Origin: Ascidia mentula
Taxonomy: Eukaryota > Chordata > Ascidiacea > Phlebobranchia > Ascidiidae
Assembly (NCBI GenBank): GCA_947561715.1
Contig: OX387201.1
Location: forward strand, 22,086,001 to 22,150,000
DNA length: 64,000 nt
Direction of reading: 5' to 3'
Shown here: positions 11,543 to 22,675 of the stretch, piece after piece
Layout of the letters: every line of letters begins with the position of its first letter
Position numbering within the stretch: the first letter of the stretch is position 1
Translations under genes and position numbers: made by a program
The notes under the pieces: generated by a model
Database searches by the model: none
What the model saw: only the letters and a program-made list of their open reading frames with translations
What the model was told of the DNA's origin: nothing

Positions 11543-14500
11543 ATGACGTCATCAAAACCGTCGTACAGCCATTTGACGGAAGGTATGAACCATGTTCCCA
11601 TGGCGATACTGAGGTAAGAATAGTATATGTTGTTTATGTGAAATAATATTCTGTGGCGATATTTTTATCACAGGCGAAGAATCAAAAAAGCTTCATCAAG
11701 AATCTTCACTCCAACTGAAAAATCAAAACGAATTCGAGTATTTTTAAACGGAAATCCAAACAATGGTATTTGATTATCTCGAGACAAAGCTGTATTATCT
11801 TTATACAAATTATTATTACGTCACAGGCACTTTCTTTGTTGTGAAACCGAAGCAAGAATTGCAAACGTTTTTCAATGAAATCACAGCCAAACTTCGCCCA
11901 CCCAAAGTGCTACGTCATATTTATGACGTCAAGGGGATACTGGTTACGTCTCTTTCAGATATTCAACAGGGCGGAAGTTACGTAGTCGCTTCTGGTTCAT
12001 TTATAGGCAACATTATTTACGACGGAAATCCACCGTGGACCAATCAGAGAAACCCACGAGGTCGAAGGCAAAGTGACGTCACCTTGCTTCAGAGTTACTC
12101 TGGGTTAAGTAGAAAGTTGAAACAAAGTTCAAGTGTGGATGAAGATAAGCGGACGACTCCGCGTGAAGATAAACCTGAAATAAACAAAACTAACGAGGAG
12201 GAAGTTGGTGAACCCACGATCACCGACTTGAAAGAAAACACCAAAAGCGATCACGTGATTATTTCACCCTCTGTTCTCCATGGCAACCAACAGCGCCCCA
12301 TTGTTGTCACGCATAAAAACGACAAACTTAATCTCAACGTCTCATGTCAAAGATCTGTCAGTGACGTCATTAATGACGTGTGTCGAGCCCTTGGAGTGAA
12401 ACGCAAAGTCACCTTCAAATTGTACACTGCAGTGGGCGATGACGAAGTACAGAATATGACGCAATTTTTCACAAGATTTCGTCATAATGACGTGTATCGT
12501 ATCGATGACATCATATCACCAAAGACTAATTTCCCATTGCATTCGCGTGGTGGCGCAAGAGGGAACAGCATCAAGTTGGATTTCGTCCATGGGTGAATTC
12601 GGTTTGCTACAAATCTTATCTTGAATTAACATGAAATTGTTCCAGAGGAAATCTACGCGCTGTATCCGTTACGTCATCGGGTGACGTCATCTACGCCGCT
12701 GGGACGTTGGTAGTTATATATGACGTAAAGTGTAGAAGACAGCGGATATATACAGGACACACAGAGGATGTCACGTGGTAAAAATTTGATAATTTTTTTT
12801 ACAAATAAAAGATTTCTCACAATTTACAGTGTGACGTCACACAAAAGCGAAAATATTGTGGCTTCAGCCCAACGCAGTGGTGTAGATGACGTCACTACTG
12901 CTGACGCACACATTCGTGTATGGAACGTTGACAATCTTGCAGTAACGTCACAGTTCGGTCACGGTCTGATAAACACGAAAGTACAACGAGTTGAATTCTC
13001 GAACGAAGTGAGTGTGAGTGGGGATGGGGGGGGGACTATTGTCAATAATAAGTAGTTGAACTTGACATTTTGTTCTTGATCACCCGACGTCACCCGACGT
13101 CACAAACGAATAATTGTCTGAAAGTCCGTGTATAAATTTTAGGGGGATATTTTGGCTGTTGTCGATTTTTCTCATCTGTCGCTATGGAGATGGAAACAGG
13201 AAACCATGGTAACCAAAACCACGTGCTCACAAACCGTCATCATGAATACGTCATTTTCCCTCGATGACGCGTGGTTCATGACGTCAGGGGTTCATCACTT
13301 AGCGTTTTGGCACGTGACCAGCAACGCAAAAATTGAACGCAATTTCCGGTCGGGTGTATTCCCTAAATCGGAGCCCAAAGCAATTAATTGCGTGACGTCA
13401 TCTTACAACGACGACGTCATCACGGGTGACACGGATGGAAGGATAGTAATATGGAAGGAGGACAATTGTGGTGATTTCATCTTGGAGAGTGAAATGGTTT
13501 GTCAGGTACGGATGAATACAAAATATATCTCGTCCGCATGATTTCATCGGAAAATTAACAAACTTTAATTGAAATTAATTTTAATCAAGAAAATAAAAGC
13601 GAAGAAAACTGGAAGTAGTTTTCATTGGGCCAAACATTTTATAAACTAAGACCATTTCCTGAGTGATTATTGAAATACCCGAAGGGAACTAACGTCCACC
13701 CTTCACGGATTCACGGCTTTCACGCGTTCATATGAGCTTGACCAATCAATTACATCCGCTAATTTCCCATTTAGTCAAATTTTATTTCCCCATGGGTTCG
13801 ACGAATTGGGTCCAAATGGAACCCCGAGCCCCCTGAAGAGTTAACGCTAATTCCATTATTGGTTTAGGCTTCTGTTACGTCACTGTGCATGCTTAGTGAC
13901 GGAACATTAGCGGCGGGTGACGAACGCGGAAGAGTTTACTCATGGGATTTGCTCCGAGAGTGTTCCTCCGCCAGGGTAAATAGCAATACAGGTTGTAAAT
14001 TTGTAAATAACACGTATGTGTTTATCACAAGGCAACAAAAAAGATTTCATCCAACAGCATTGACGTAATTACCACGTCACCAAGAACTGATGACGTCATG
14101 ATGTGTTTTTGTGGAAACGGTTGGTTGGTTGAAGGTTCCTTTACGGGATCGTGGAATCACAAATTCTTGGTAAAACATGAGATGAAAAAACTTCCCACAT
14201 TTTAACATTGGGGTTTTCCCAATATTCCATTGCAGGAATATTTTTTTAATTCACAAAATAATTTACAAATGTTTCTTGTTGCCAATCAGGGCCACGGAAA
14301 GCCTATTGCGGGAATGGCGCCACTAGCGGACGGGAAAGGCATTTGCGTTAGTGACGTCACCGGTCACGTGGTTTGCTGGTCGTGCGAGGATGATGACGAT
14401 GATGTAATGTGGAGAATAGAATTAAATGATGACGTCACTTGCCTTGACGTCCATTCGCACTATGACGTCATATTGGTCGGCTGCTTTTCATCCAAATTTA

Positions 14501-15981
14501 TCGCTTTGTCATCACGTGACGGAGCTCAGTTGTCAAGCAGGCACGTGACCGCTCCAGTTACGTGTGTTCGCTACAGCGACTTTCACAAGTAAGGCCGTAA
14601 AATGTCACTGAAACCAACCAACCGTTAAATATTTATAAAAATCCACAGGAGCGAGAAGTTGACACTGGTTGCCGTGGCAACAGAGGAACGCAAACTTCAG
14701 GTCTTTCACGTTCTAGAATTTGGTCGCGCTTACGTCAGAAACTACATCATCAATACCCATGACGTCATCAACACCCTGGACTGGTCATGTGAAGCGACGC
14801 ATGTGAGAGGCAGCACACGTCACGGTAACGTCACAATTTGGGAGGTTGTGACGCAAAGTAAAGATGACGATTATGAAGGGTGAGGACGACGCGGGTTGAA
14901 TCCGGACCACCAGGGCATGTATGCGGCCGGGTTACCGCAAGAAAATAATACATAGACAGCGACCAGTAATATTTCATGCAATGGCATGATTGGCAGGATC
15001 GCCTCACTGCGCAGGTCCTTGCTTGGAGATCACAGCTATCGTATCGCGATCATGAGGTTTGCAGGCTTGGCAGCCCAGGCATTGCAGTCAAGCTGGATCA
15101 GCCACTTTTTCCTGACAAGTCGGAGAAAGATTTGAAAAATCAAGCTCCCGGTGAGGTTTGAACTCACGACCCTGGGCTAACCAGGCCCAACGCTCTACCA
15201 ACTGAGCTACAGGAGCTGTGCGCTTGCGCACCAGTGTACCTTGGCCACAATATACCCCGTGAAACCACTGAGCTCCTGTAGCTCAGTTGGTAGAGCGTTG
15301 GGCCTGGTTAGCCCAGGGTTCAAACCTCACCGGGAGCTTTTTTTTTAAATCTTGCTCCGACTTTTCAGGAAAAAGTGGCTGATCCAGCTAGGCTGTAATG
15401 CCTGGGCTGCCAAAGACCATTAACAAGTATTCTTAGTTGTGAATATCGTGAGACCATTAACAAGTATTCTTAGTTGTGAATATCGTAAGACCATTAACAA
15501 GTATTCTTAGTTTTGAATATCGTGAGACCATTAACAAGTATTCTTAGTTGTGAATATCGTGACACCATTAACAAGTATTCTTAGTTATGCAAGTACTGAG
15601 GTATGGGGGAATAATGTCCACGATCAAAACTCACTCGGTTACCCGGTAAACATTCGTGTTTAGGTTTTGGTTCAATGACACTTGTCCAATGGAGCGGAAT
15701 GCCACTTGCCAAATAAGGTCAAGGTCAACCAAGGTCGTTGCTTACAAGGGAGGAAATATCAAACTGTGGGAAAATGAGGTAAAATATTTTGACAAAACAA
15801 AAAACGATCTGATCTTAATCCGCACCAACAGGTTCCACTCACAGAATTCAAGTGTTCCACTCATGACGTCACAAGCATATGTGTGACGTCACAATACGTA
15901 TTCTGCGCAGGAGGCAACGAGGACGATCCATTCGTTGCGAGATGGCGATTTATGGACCAACGTAACGACTCGTCACAATAA
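11543..15981 (+). CDS. Doublecortin-EMAP fusion protein (DCX domains + HELP/WD40 beta-propeller)
   Basis: Twelve exons keep phase throughout: 11543-11613, 11674-11765, 11827-12592, 12646-12777, 12830-13007, 13143-13505, 13868-13975, 14032-14169, 14290-14588, 14649-14879, 15664-15778, 15832-15981, giving 880 residues. The N-terminal part has a doublecortin domain (KRIRVFLNGNPNNG to QQGGSYVVASG). A second, more divergent one follows after a charged linker (LNLNVSCQRS to NDVYRIDD). Then come an EMAP-type start (KLDFVHGGNLRAV) and a WD40 series with RIYTGHTEDVTC, HIRVWNV, GRIVIWK, GRVYSWD and NIKLWENE. EML proteins bind microtubules, and doublecortin domains do too, so a microtubule or ciliary cytoskeletal role is likely (family inference). 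This architecture is known as DCX-EMAP in insects. The 784-bp intron 10 carries an inverted SINE pair. Confidence 0.88.
14972..15216 (-). repeat. tRNA-derived SINE, longest copy
   Basis: The head (15216-15144, minus) has a matched acceptor stem GCTCCTG/CGGGAGC, an A box TAGCTCAGTTGG and a T arm GTGAG/CTCAC. Two bases separate the D stem from the anticodon stem and the loop reads CTGGTTA, so it does not fold as a normal tRNA. A non-tRNA body follows to about 14972. Parts of it recur at 15272-15415, 21785-21935 and 3012-3090. Confidence 0.75.
15272..15413 (+). repeat. tRNA-derived SINE, inverted partner copy
   Basis: The same head (15272-15337) and the first part of the body lie in opposite orientation to the copy ending at 15216, about 55 bp away. 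The T arm has lost several bases, and the body stops abruptly where a 37-bp tandem repeat begins. The two copies form a large imperfect hairpin inside intron 10 of the doublecortin-EMAP gene. Confidence 0.75.
15414..15587 (+). repeat. 37-bp minisatellite, about 4.7 copies
   Basis: The unit begins CCATTAACAAGTATTCTTAG and continues TTGTGAATATCGTGAGA. It is tandem and contiguous, with single-base differences between copies. It starts exactly at the truncated end of the adjacent SINE. Confidence 0.9.
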
Positions 15982-16117
15982 GGGTGTTTATGACGCGACA
16001 ATAGTGTGTAGCGATGCGTGACGCGTTCACTATGGAGAGGGAATGTTGACGATGCGCGCGTAACAATGGCACCGGCATTGTGACGTAGTAGATGTACGAC
16101 AATGGACCCGCGACGTG

Positions 16118-16123
16118 AATAAA
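16118..16123 (+). terminator. Probable poly(A) signal of the doublecortin-EMAP gene
   Basis: AATAAA lies 137 nt after the stop codon at 15979-15981 and before the next gene's first coding exon at 16336. Confidence 0.5.
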
Positions 16124-16335
16124 TATTGTCGCGATGTAAAAGTTGGTTGTCATGAGCTAGACAGTGCGGTGGATAAAGTTCAGTACAACGGTTGCAAACA
16201 ACATTGAATTTGTCGACTTTTACCGCAAGTGATCGTAACCAGCAGATGTAAGCACGGGTATTCCCCCCTGCAGTTCAACAGAATTTACATTGTGAGATTT
16301 TGGGTTTCGTAATTATCGTTTTTATTGCGAGCGCA

Positions 16336-19300
16336 ATGACGGCACTGAGTTGTCTGTGGATCACTTTCGCGATTGCCATGTCATCAATTGTGATGTCATC
16401 AGGCCAGTTAAACGTCAATAAAACCGTGGAGATTATTCAAAGGAAGGTGAGTCATTTACGTGGATTCAACGAAGCGTTAAACACGTGACTTTGATGTTTT
16501 AATCAACAGAATAATGAAGTTGGAAACTCAGATCAGTTCCGTGTTTCAATTATTGGCGTCATAATAAACAACCAAACCCTTTATAACGTCACAGTGGAGG
16601 AGGAAACTGCAGGGTTATCAACGAGTTTTGTGAATCCACAATCAAGTCAACTTAATACGATTGGGACGAAACGGTTATATTTCATACAAAACATCGCAGG
16701 TAATCAAGTGTGCTGTGTGAGGGGATACACAGGGATATATATCATAATAAGAAATCATCGAGCTTCAAATTAAAAATATCGCACCAGTGACGTCACCAAC
16801 TTTTTTTACCTACGTCAGACACGTTATACGTTTGTTGCGGTTATTTCCCGGTCCTTGCGAATGAAAATATTTTTGAATCCTTATTTTTCTGCAGCACCCA
16901 ACGACGTAAACATGACGTACGATGCAACATTAAGTAACCTGGGAGCAGATATTGGGTCGCGCCATGACATCACAACTACGTTGCAATACTTTGTGACGTC
17001 AAGCGTGAGTGTGTAGTTGTTGTATATTCAGTGTGTAGGTGTTGTTGTTGTATATTCAGTGTGTAAGTGTTGTTTTTGTATATTCAGTGTGTAAGTGTTG
17101 TTGTTGTTGTATATTCAGTGTGTGAGTGTTGTTGTTGTATATTCAGTGTGTAAGTGTTGTTGTTGTATATTCAGTGTGTAAGTGTTGTTGTTGTACAGAT
17201 GCAAATCAGCACTGAAAGTGTTTGTATCGAGAAAGTTGAAGAAAGTGTTCAGCAAACAAATATTGGGTGAGTTGAATTATTTTAAGCAATGAATTATTTT
17301 TGTTCCGAAACAAATAAAAAAAATTAAACTGAAACAAAGAACAAAGCGTTAGTTTGTTAAAATTTTGCGCGTTTTAAGGTTTGAGAAACTTTGCTCACAT
17401 TATTTTTTTACCCAAATGAACATTAGATAATTGACTGTTTGTTGTTGGTTCTGGCGCAACCGTAGAAACTGCTCGGATTTTTTTTTATAATAGGACAAGT
17501 TAGGGCAAAATGTTGTGATGCGTTTGCACAATAGGTTTTATTAACTCCAAGTAAAATGCATTCCAATCGTCGACGGGCGTTACAACTTTATTGAAACTAA
17601 ATTACTTTCTGTTTTGCAGGCTTTCAATCCTGATCATCGTAGTCTGTTTTATCCTTGGCCTTCTCGTCGCCTTTTTTATCGTGCTTCTCTCGATTCTCGA
17701 GCCATGTTCCTCTCATCCGATTGAACCGACAGAGCAGCAGGTTCAACTTTAAAAAAACTCCACTGAACTTCAATAACATGGATATATTTTAGACACAAAA
17801 ATCATCAACAGCGAAAGTTTACCGGATGAGCGAGAGAGCGTTCGGTGGCGAAGTTGAACACATGGGTGGAATTTTCACTAAAGATATTCGCAATGAGGTG
17901 ATTTTTTCTGTTTATTGACTGCGGGAAAAACGACTCCAAGAATCTCACATATTTGACCACGAACATCGTCGTTGTTTCTAGTGATCTATTACACCTCAGA
18001 CCAACCGCGTAGACATCAGGAAAAATACTATTCTTATGTTTTTATTATTTCTGCACCGATACCACCTGACATCTGGATTAATCAAAACGTATTAACTGAT
18101 GATGGTGGTTATAAGTCATCTCTATGCATTATAATAAAAACGTAAAACTTGTTTCTGGCACATTTTCACTGTGTTGTGTAAAGATGCTGAACGACGTTGA
18201 AATCTTGGAATTAGAAAGTTTGGTTGATTTGGAGCAAGCATTCAACGAAGGAAGAGATTATTTGGAAAAGAGTTTGGCGTCAGTAATAATTGCCCAGGTA
18301 ATTATCCCAAACCCCTTCAATGCATGGTAATTTACTATATTTTGATCAGGCGTGCGGCGACAGAATATCAGCAGAACAAGTTTGTCAAAAACTCAAAGAA
18401 AACCAAAAAGAAATCAAAAATCAGGTGGAAATTTGTGTGGGAAACAATATCTGAGTTGATTGAACATATTTTGCCACGGGAAACTTTTAACGTGGGGTTT
18501 GCTATGTTGCCTTGTAGAGTCTCGGGATTGGGGATTTCCCAACTAAAGGTGCTTTGGAAACAAAACACAAAACAGAGATGGAAAATTTGAGAGAGAAAAC
18601 TGAAGATTTGGACTCGAAAGTAAGTTGATTTCCCGTTAATTAGTGCTGAGTCAGAATTTAGGTTTTTACATTTATTGCCTCGTAAACAAGTGATTTCAGT
18701 TTCAGAACGAATTGGAAGAATTAATGCGACGACGTCACAGAAATGAAGTCATCGATCATGCTTTTGTTACGTCACTGAACGAGAAAAATACATCATTTAC
18801 AGAAGAACGAGGATCCACCGATATCCGATCAATTATCAGAAGTTTTAATTTACCCAATGGCGATGACGTAGCATTGCAGATTGTGCACGCGCACAACACC
18901 ATGTTGCGCCATCTGGTGAAAATGTTTACGACACATGTGGGCGCAATTGGACAAACTACCAGGTCACGTGACGAGACCGTACTAAACTGGATGAGGGGGA
19001 GGGAGAAAGCCAAACAAAAATGGAACGCAATGGTTAAACAGATTATGACGTCATTATCGCCTGCACAAAGGTTTGTATCAATGGTTTGATGACGTTAAAC
19101 ATTCCAGAAATTGTTTTTAACTCGTAGGGAAGGGCTTATAACGACTAATACCCGACAACAACTCTTCGAAAAAACAATCCAATGCGGTAGAGCGGCGCAG
19201 GCACAATTCGAGAGAGGACTTCGTGAGGCTCCCAACCAATCGAACTTCACAAAATCTAACAAAGAAAATGTTTTTGATGACGACATAAACGACGTCACGG

Positions 19301-21644
19301 ACGTTACGGATTGGTTGGAGAAGAAAGTTGAAGAATTCGGAAAGTTGCTCGAGAACACTAAGGTAATATTTCAAACAAGCGAAATGAAATAAATTAATAA
19401 TTGTAAACTTGTTCAGGAATCAAAACAAAATGAAAGAATTACGGACTACCAACTACAGTTACTTAAAACTGTGACGTCACAATTACGCAATGACATGGAT
19501 GACATTAAGGAGCGAATTAGAAGTTCTCTGACTGACAGAGGTATAGGTTAAATATATTTTAATTTTTACCATTTGACGTCACTTGTACGTCATTAGAACC
19601 GGACGAGACGACACTTGATGACATCATGGGAAGTTATGACGAAGAGGTCAGGGAATCCCCTCCAATTGTATCAATATCACGCAAGCGATGCTTAGTGGAT
19701 TACGTAAGCATGACGTTATTGAGCAGGGTGTACGCGTCACAACGGTTCGTGTCCAGGGAGACAAATGTGGAGAAAGTCATGGGTGAAAACGATATCCTCC
19801 GACTCACCTTCACCAAGTAAGTTCCTGAGGCGTTGACTCGACGTGGTTGCTAAGCAACATGCTGCCGATTCCCCCCCTCTCATGTCACGTGTTTAAATCC
19901 CACAAATCCACGCAGTTCCGTTCGACGAAGAATTGAAACCAGACTTCGAGAATATCTACAATACGTCACAGATGTACAGGCCGACATTGATGACGTACAA
20001 ACCGCTGATGACGAAGTCGGATTACGTCGCGAACTGCAGACAAAGTTAATGATTAGCAACGAACAACAATCCCGTGTCATTATGACGTCACCTAACAATC
20101 ATAACAACGTGACATCATTTACATGCGCGGAGAGCAAGATAGCCTTATTGTTACGTCACCAAGCGTCAAGAATTTCTGAGGTTTGTAAAAATCGCGCTTT
20201 GTCCAAAAAATTACTGAAAATTTTGATCAATCGCAGGCCGAGGAACTGGAAAAGGACAGATGTGGGATTGAAAACCTATTGATGACGTTGATAAAGTGCC
20301 TGACGTCATCAGGCAAAATGACGACAGATGACTGTAAACTGTTCTTGCAAGAATATAAAACAAAGGTACAATGACGTCACAGTGGTTGTATCAGTAATCT
20401 CATGATAAAATCGCAGGGGGTTGAAACGAAAGAAAAGTTTGCTCTGGAGAGGAAAAGGAGAGAGGAGATGTTGAAAAGAAAAACTGCACGAACCCTGCAG
20501 ATACGGACGAATCAAATGACAGTGAGTCAAGCAATAATGTATAGGACATCAAAGTTTTGAACTTACCTAACTTCAGACTTGAATTTTATCAAAAGTCAGC
20601 AACGTTATATTACCGTCTACTGTGAATTGTACTACGAAAACCGTTTTCTTTTTAATGCTTTGACTTGTACTAATTGAATAGGCGTTTCAATGGCTCGTTT
20701 CGTATGGAACCCTGCTCGTCATGACCTGTTCGCAAACAAGTTGTTAGGTTATCATTTGCTTGTTTTAAAGGTCGGTCATTCACCACCAAGTAACGGACTA
20801 TACGTCGCCGATGATGTCATAAAGGAATCCAGTGCGCGCATCGAAGCGGAACGAATGACGTTGCAAGATTTATTTTCCAGCAGGCACGAGGTTGCAGTTG
20901 CCCAACAGAAAGCGATCCTGGAACAGGTTTGGAGTCGGTTTCGTTACTTTAGCTTTAAATGGTAAATTAGCACCACTCCACCGGCGGGGTTTGAACTCGC
21001 GACCCTGGTGCGTGACTTTAACCAGCGCAGCTGTGATGTCATTGTGCCCAATGGACGCCAAGTGAAAGCTTTCGCAGTGGGGAAACCTTTAAATGCGGAG
21101 CATGTGCATGCTTTCTGCAAGACCAAATTACGTCATCAACACTACGTCATTAATAATACGTTTACTTCAGGAGTTGCGTCTTTTGGGTGAAGTGGTGAAG
21201 ATATCGAAACTAGTTGGCGAGGATCTGAAGGAGTCAATCAACCTCGTGTTTCCATACAAAAGAGAGGATCATAAATCGAAACTGAACGCAATGCTCATCA
21301 CCCAGGATAGAAATCATAACAAGGAAAGCAAGGAAATATCAAAGTAAAAATTTTGGTTAGAAGTTAAGAATAAAGTTGCATCAAAACCGATTTTCTTTTC
21401 AGGAATTTTCTTCGTTTGATTCTGGAACTTGTTTTAAATCAAGAAACCTTCCATCAAACTCCATCAGACGAACGCTCACAACACAGGTGGGAGGTGTTCC
21501 ATGTTGATATCGAATAGAGTGTTGAGATTTCACCGCAGAATTACTGATGGAACAACAAATTGTCTACGTTTCAGTAAACCACACAAAAATTTTACTAAAG
21601 ATCTCAAGATTTTCAACCACAATTCAAGAAACTTGCGCCGCTAG
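16336..21644 (+). CDS. Unrecognised type I membrane protein with long coiled-coil cytoplasmic region
   Basis: Twenty phase-consistent exons give about 973 residues: 16336-16446, 16510-16699, 16895-17004, 17199-17266, 17620-17740, 17793-17897, 18184-18297, 18350-18424, 18518-18619, 18706-19070, 19128-19362, 19417-19540, 19597-19816, 19916-20180, 20237-20365, 20417-20521, 20771-20926, 21171-21343, 21403-21486, 21575-21644. The start MTALSCLWITFAIAMSS reads as a signal peptide. A short ectodomain of about 130 residues carries N-glycosylation sequons (NKT, NQT, NVT, NMT). One membrane segment follows (LSILIIVVCFILGLLVAFF). The remaining roughly 780 residues are charged and helix-rich, with coiled-coil stretches such as ENLREKTEDLDSKQNELEEL. 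I recognise no family. The chosen start could be wrong if upstream exons exist. The exon 6-7 splice is the weakest, and reading past exon 5 without splicing would stop after QQVQL. Confidence 0.7.
17018..17196 (+). repeat. 28-bp minisatellite abutting a splice acceptor
   Basis: About six tandem copies of a unit containing TATATTCAGTGTGTAAGTG and GTTGTTGT fill the intron between exons 3 and 4 of the membrane/coiled-coil gene. One copy is 31 bp. The array runs directly into the acceptor TTGTACAG at 17191-17198. Confidence 0.85.
20975..21055 (-). repeat. tRNA-like relic in an intron
   Basis: On the minus strand the sequence GTCGCGAGTTCAAACCCCGCC resembles a T arm with B box, preceded by a GCTGCGCTGGTTAAAGTCAC stretch like a D/anticodon region. 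Stems are incomplete, so a tRNA-derived repeat is more likely than a gene. It lies between exons 17 and 18 of the coiled-coil membrane protein. Confidence 0.4.
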
Positions 21645-21784
21645 ATGGCGCTTCTAAGTATCCAGGCATCCGCCCGGAACCCTTGGGAAGAATTGCTACC
21701 CCGGAAGCGGAAGATAGGTTTGTGTTGATTACGTTTAAAGTGCATATGACACGGTCATGGTAACTTTGCGTAAAAGTAAAGGTA

Positions 21785-21935
21785 CATCTACAACAAACAT
21801 AAGGTTGACAGGCTTCGCAACCAAGGCATTGCAGCCAAGCTTGATCAGCCACTTTTCCCGACAAGTCGGAGCGAGATCTGAAAAATCAAGCTCCCGGTGA
21901 GGTTTGAACTCACGACCCCAGGACAGCGTTTTGCA
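21785..21935 (-). repeat. tRNA-derived SINE, truncated copy
   Basis: It shares the body (AGGCATTGCAGCCAAGC, GATCAGCCACTTTTCCCGAC) and the AGCTCCCGGTGAGGTTTGAA end of the tRNA-like head with the copy at 14972-15216. The rest of the head is lost after the GACCCCAGGA stretch. Confidence 0.7.
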
Positions 21936-22010
21936 TCACACAAAAATATGTCATTGTGACGTCACAAAACAAAGGCTTATTTGTCCCTAATTATCGGAAG
22001 ACCATAGGGC

Positions 22011-22675
22011 CAGCGGTGCACAACCTGCGGCCGCGGACGCTATTTTTTGCGGCCGTGCACATTTATATCAAAATATATGCATTGGCGGCCGTCGTTGCTT
22101 CTGAAACTTGTTTTTGAAGCGGTCTCAAGAGTTAAGCTTTTAATTAGGCCCATTTCCATTTCCGCGTCATACACATTCGTTCGCTGTAGCGAGTTTTAAC
22201 TAGTGCAGCCACCGCAACCGAGACACAGCGCAACAACAGGGATGGTGACGTCATAAAACATTAATAGTATATCTGTGAATTGTTATGTACGCATGTACAG
22301 TTGTCGAAAAGCTAAACAGTGGAGTCACTCAGTCATGTCGCTGAAACGCAAAAGGTTGTTAAAACAAGAGAAAAGGGCGTTTAATCCCAAATGGGAAGTG
22401 GATTATTTTGTGATGTGGACGTGAACCTGGCGTGCAAGAACAAGGCAGTCATTGAATAATTCGACTCTTCATTACATTGTAATATACGTAATTTGGCAAA
22501 TGTAAATAATAAATAGTGCACATGTATGGGACATTCCTTTCTAATAATGCTCACGTCAACTTGTCGTAATTATCAGGAGTATATCGCTGGAAAAGCAGTA
22601 TATTCAGTGGCGGCCGTTAGCACACAGTGGTGTGTGTGTTGCGGCCGGCAATAGCAAAAAGGTTGTGCACCCCTG
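22011..22675. mobile_element. Non-autonomous hAT-type DNA transposon
   Basis: The left end starts CAGCGGTGCACAACCT and the right end, read inverted, is CAGGGGTGCACAACCT: 15 of 16 positions match. Flanking 8-bp sequences catagggc (22003-22010) and tatagggt (22676-22683) agree at six of eight positions, as expected for a decayed hAT target duplication. Subterminal GCGGCCG motifs repeat at both ends. At 665 bp the element is far too short to be autonomous. It encloses a remnant of a transposase N-terminus. Confidence 0.8.
22335..22424 (+). pseudogene. hAT transposase N-terminal remnant
   Basis: A 29-codon frame starts MSLKRKRLLKQ and contains FNPKWEVDYFVMWT before a stop. This resembles the N-terminus of hAT transposases of the ZBED9/GTF2IRD2-like group, where an MSxKRK start is followed by a WxxxYF motif and a BED-like zinc finger. 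After a frameshift a further LACKNKAVIE fragment is recognisable. The remainder of the transposase is missing. Confidence 0.55.

Noticed and set aside
15144..15337. Two functional tRNA genes in opposite orientation
   Set aside because: Acceptor and T arms look good in one copy. However, there is an extra base between D and anticodon stems, an atypical anticodon loop, a deletion in the second copy's T arm, and repeat bodies attached to both. They are tRNA-derived SINEs.
16060..16215. Open cysteine-containing stretch between the two plus-strand genes
   Set aside because: No start codon or acceptor fits its frame, it overlaps the likely 3' UTR with AATAAA, and it ends in a stop before the next exon.
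17950..18125. Possible extra exon coding a PPDIWINQNV-like stretch
   Set aside because: The only good acceptor (TTTCTAG) puts a stop first in the required phase. The flanking exons 17793-17897 and 18184-18297 join in phase without it.
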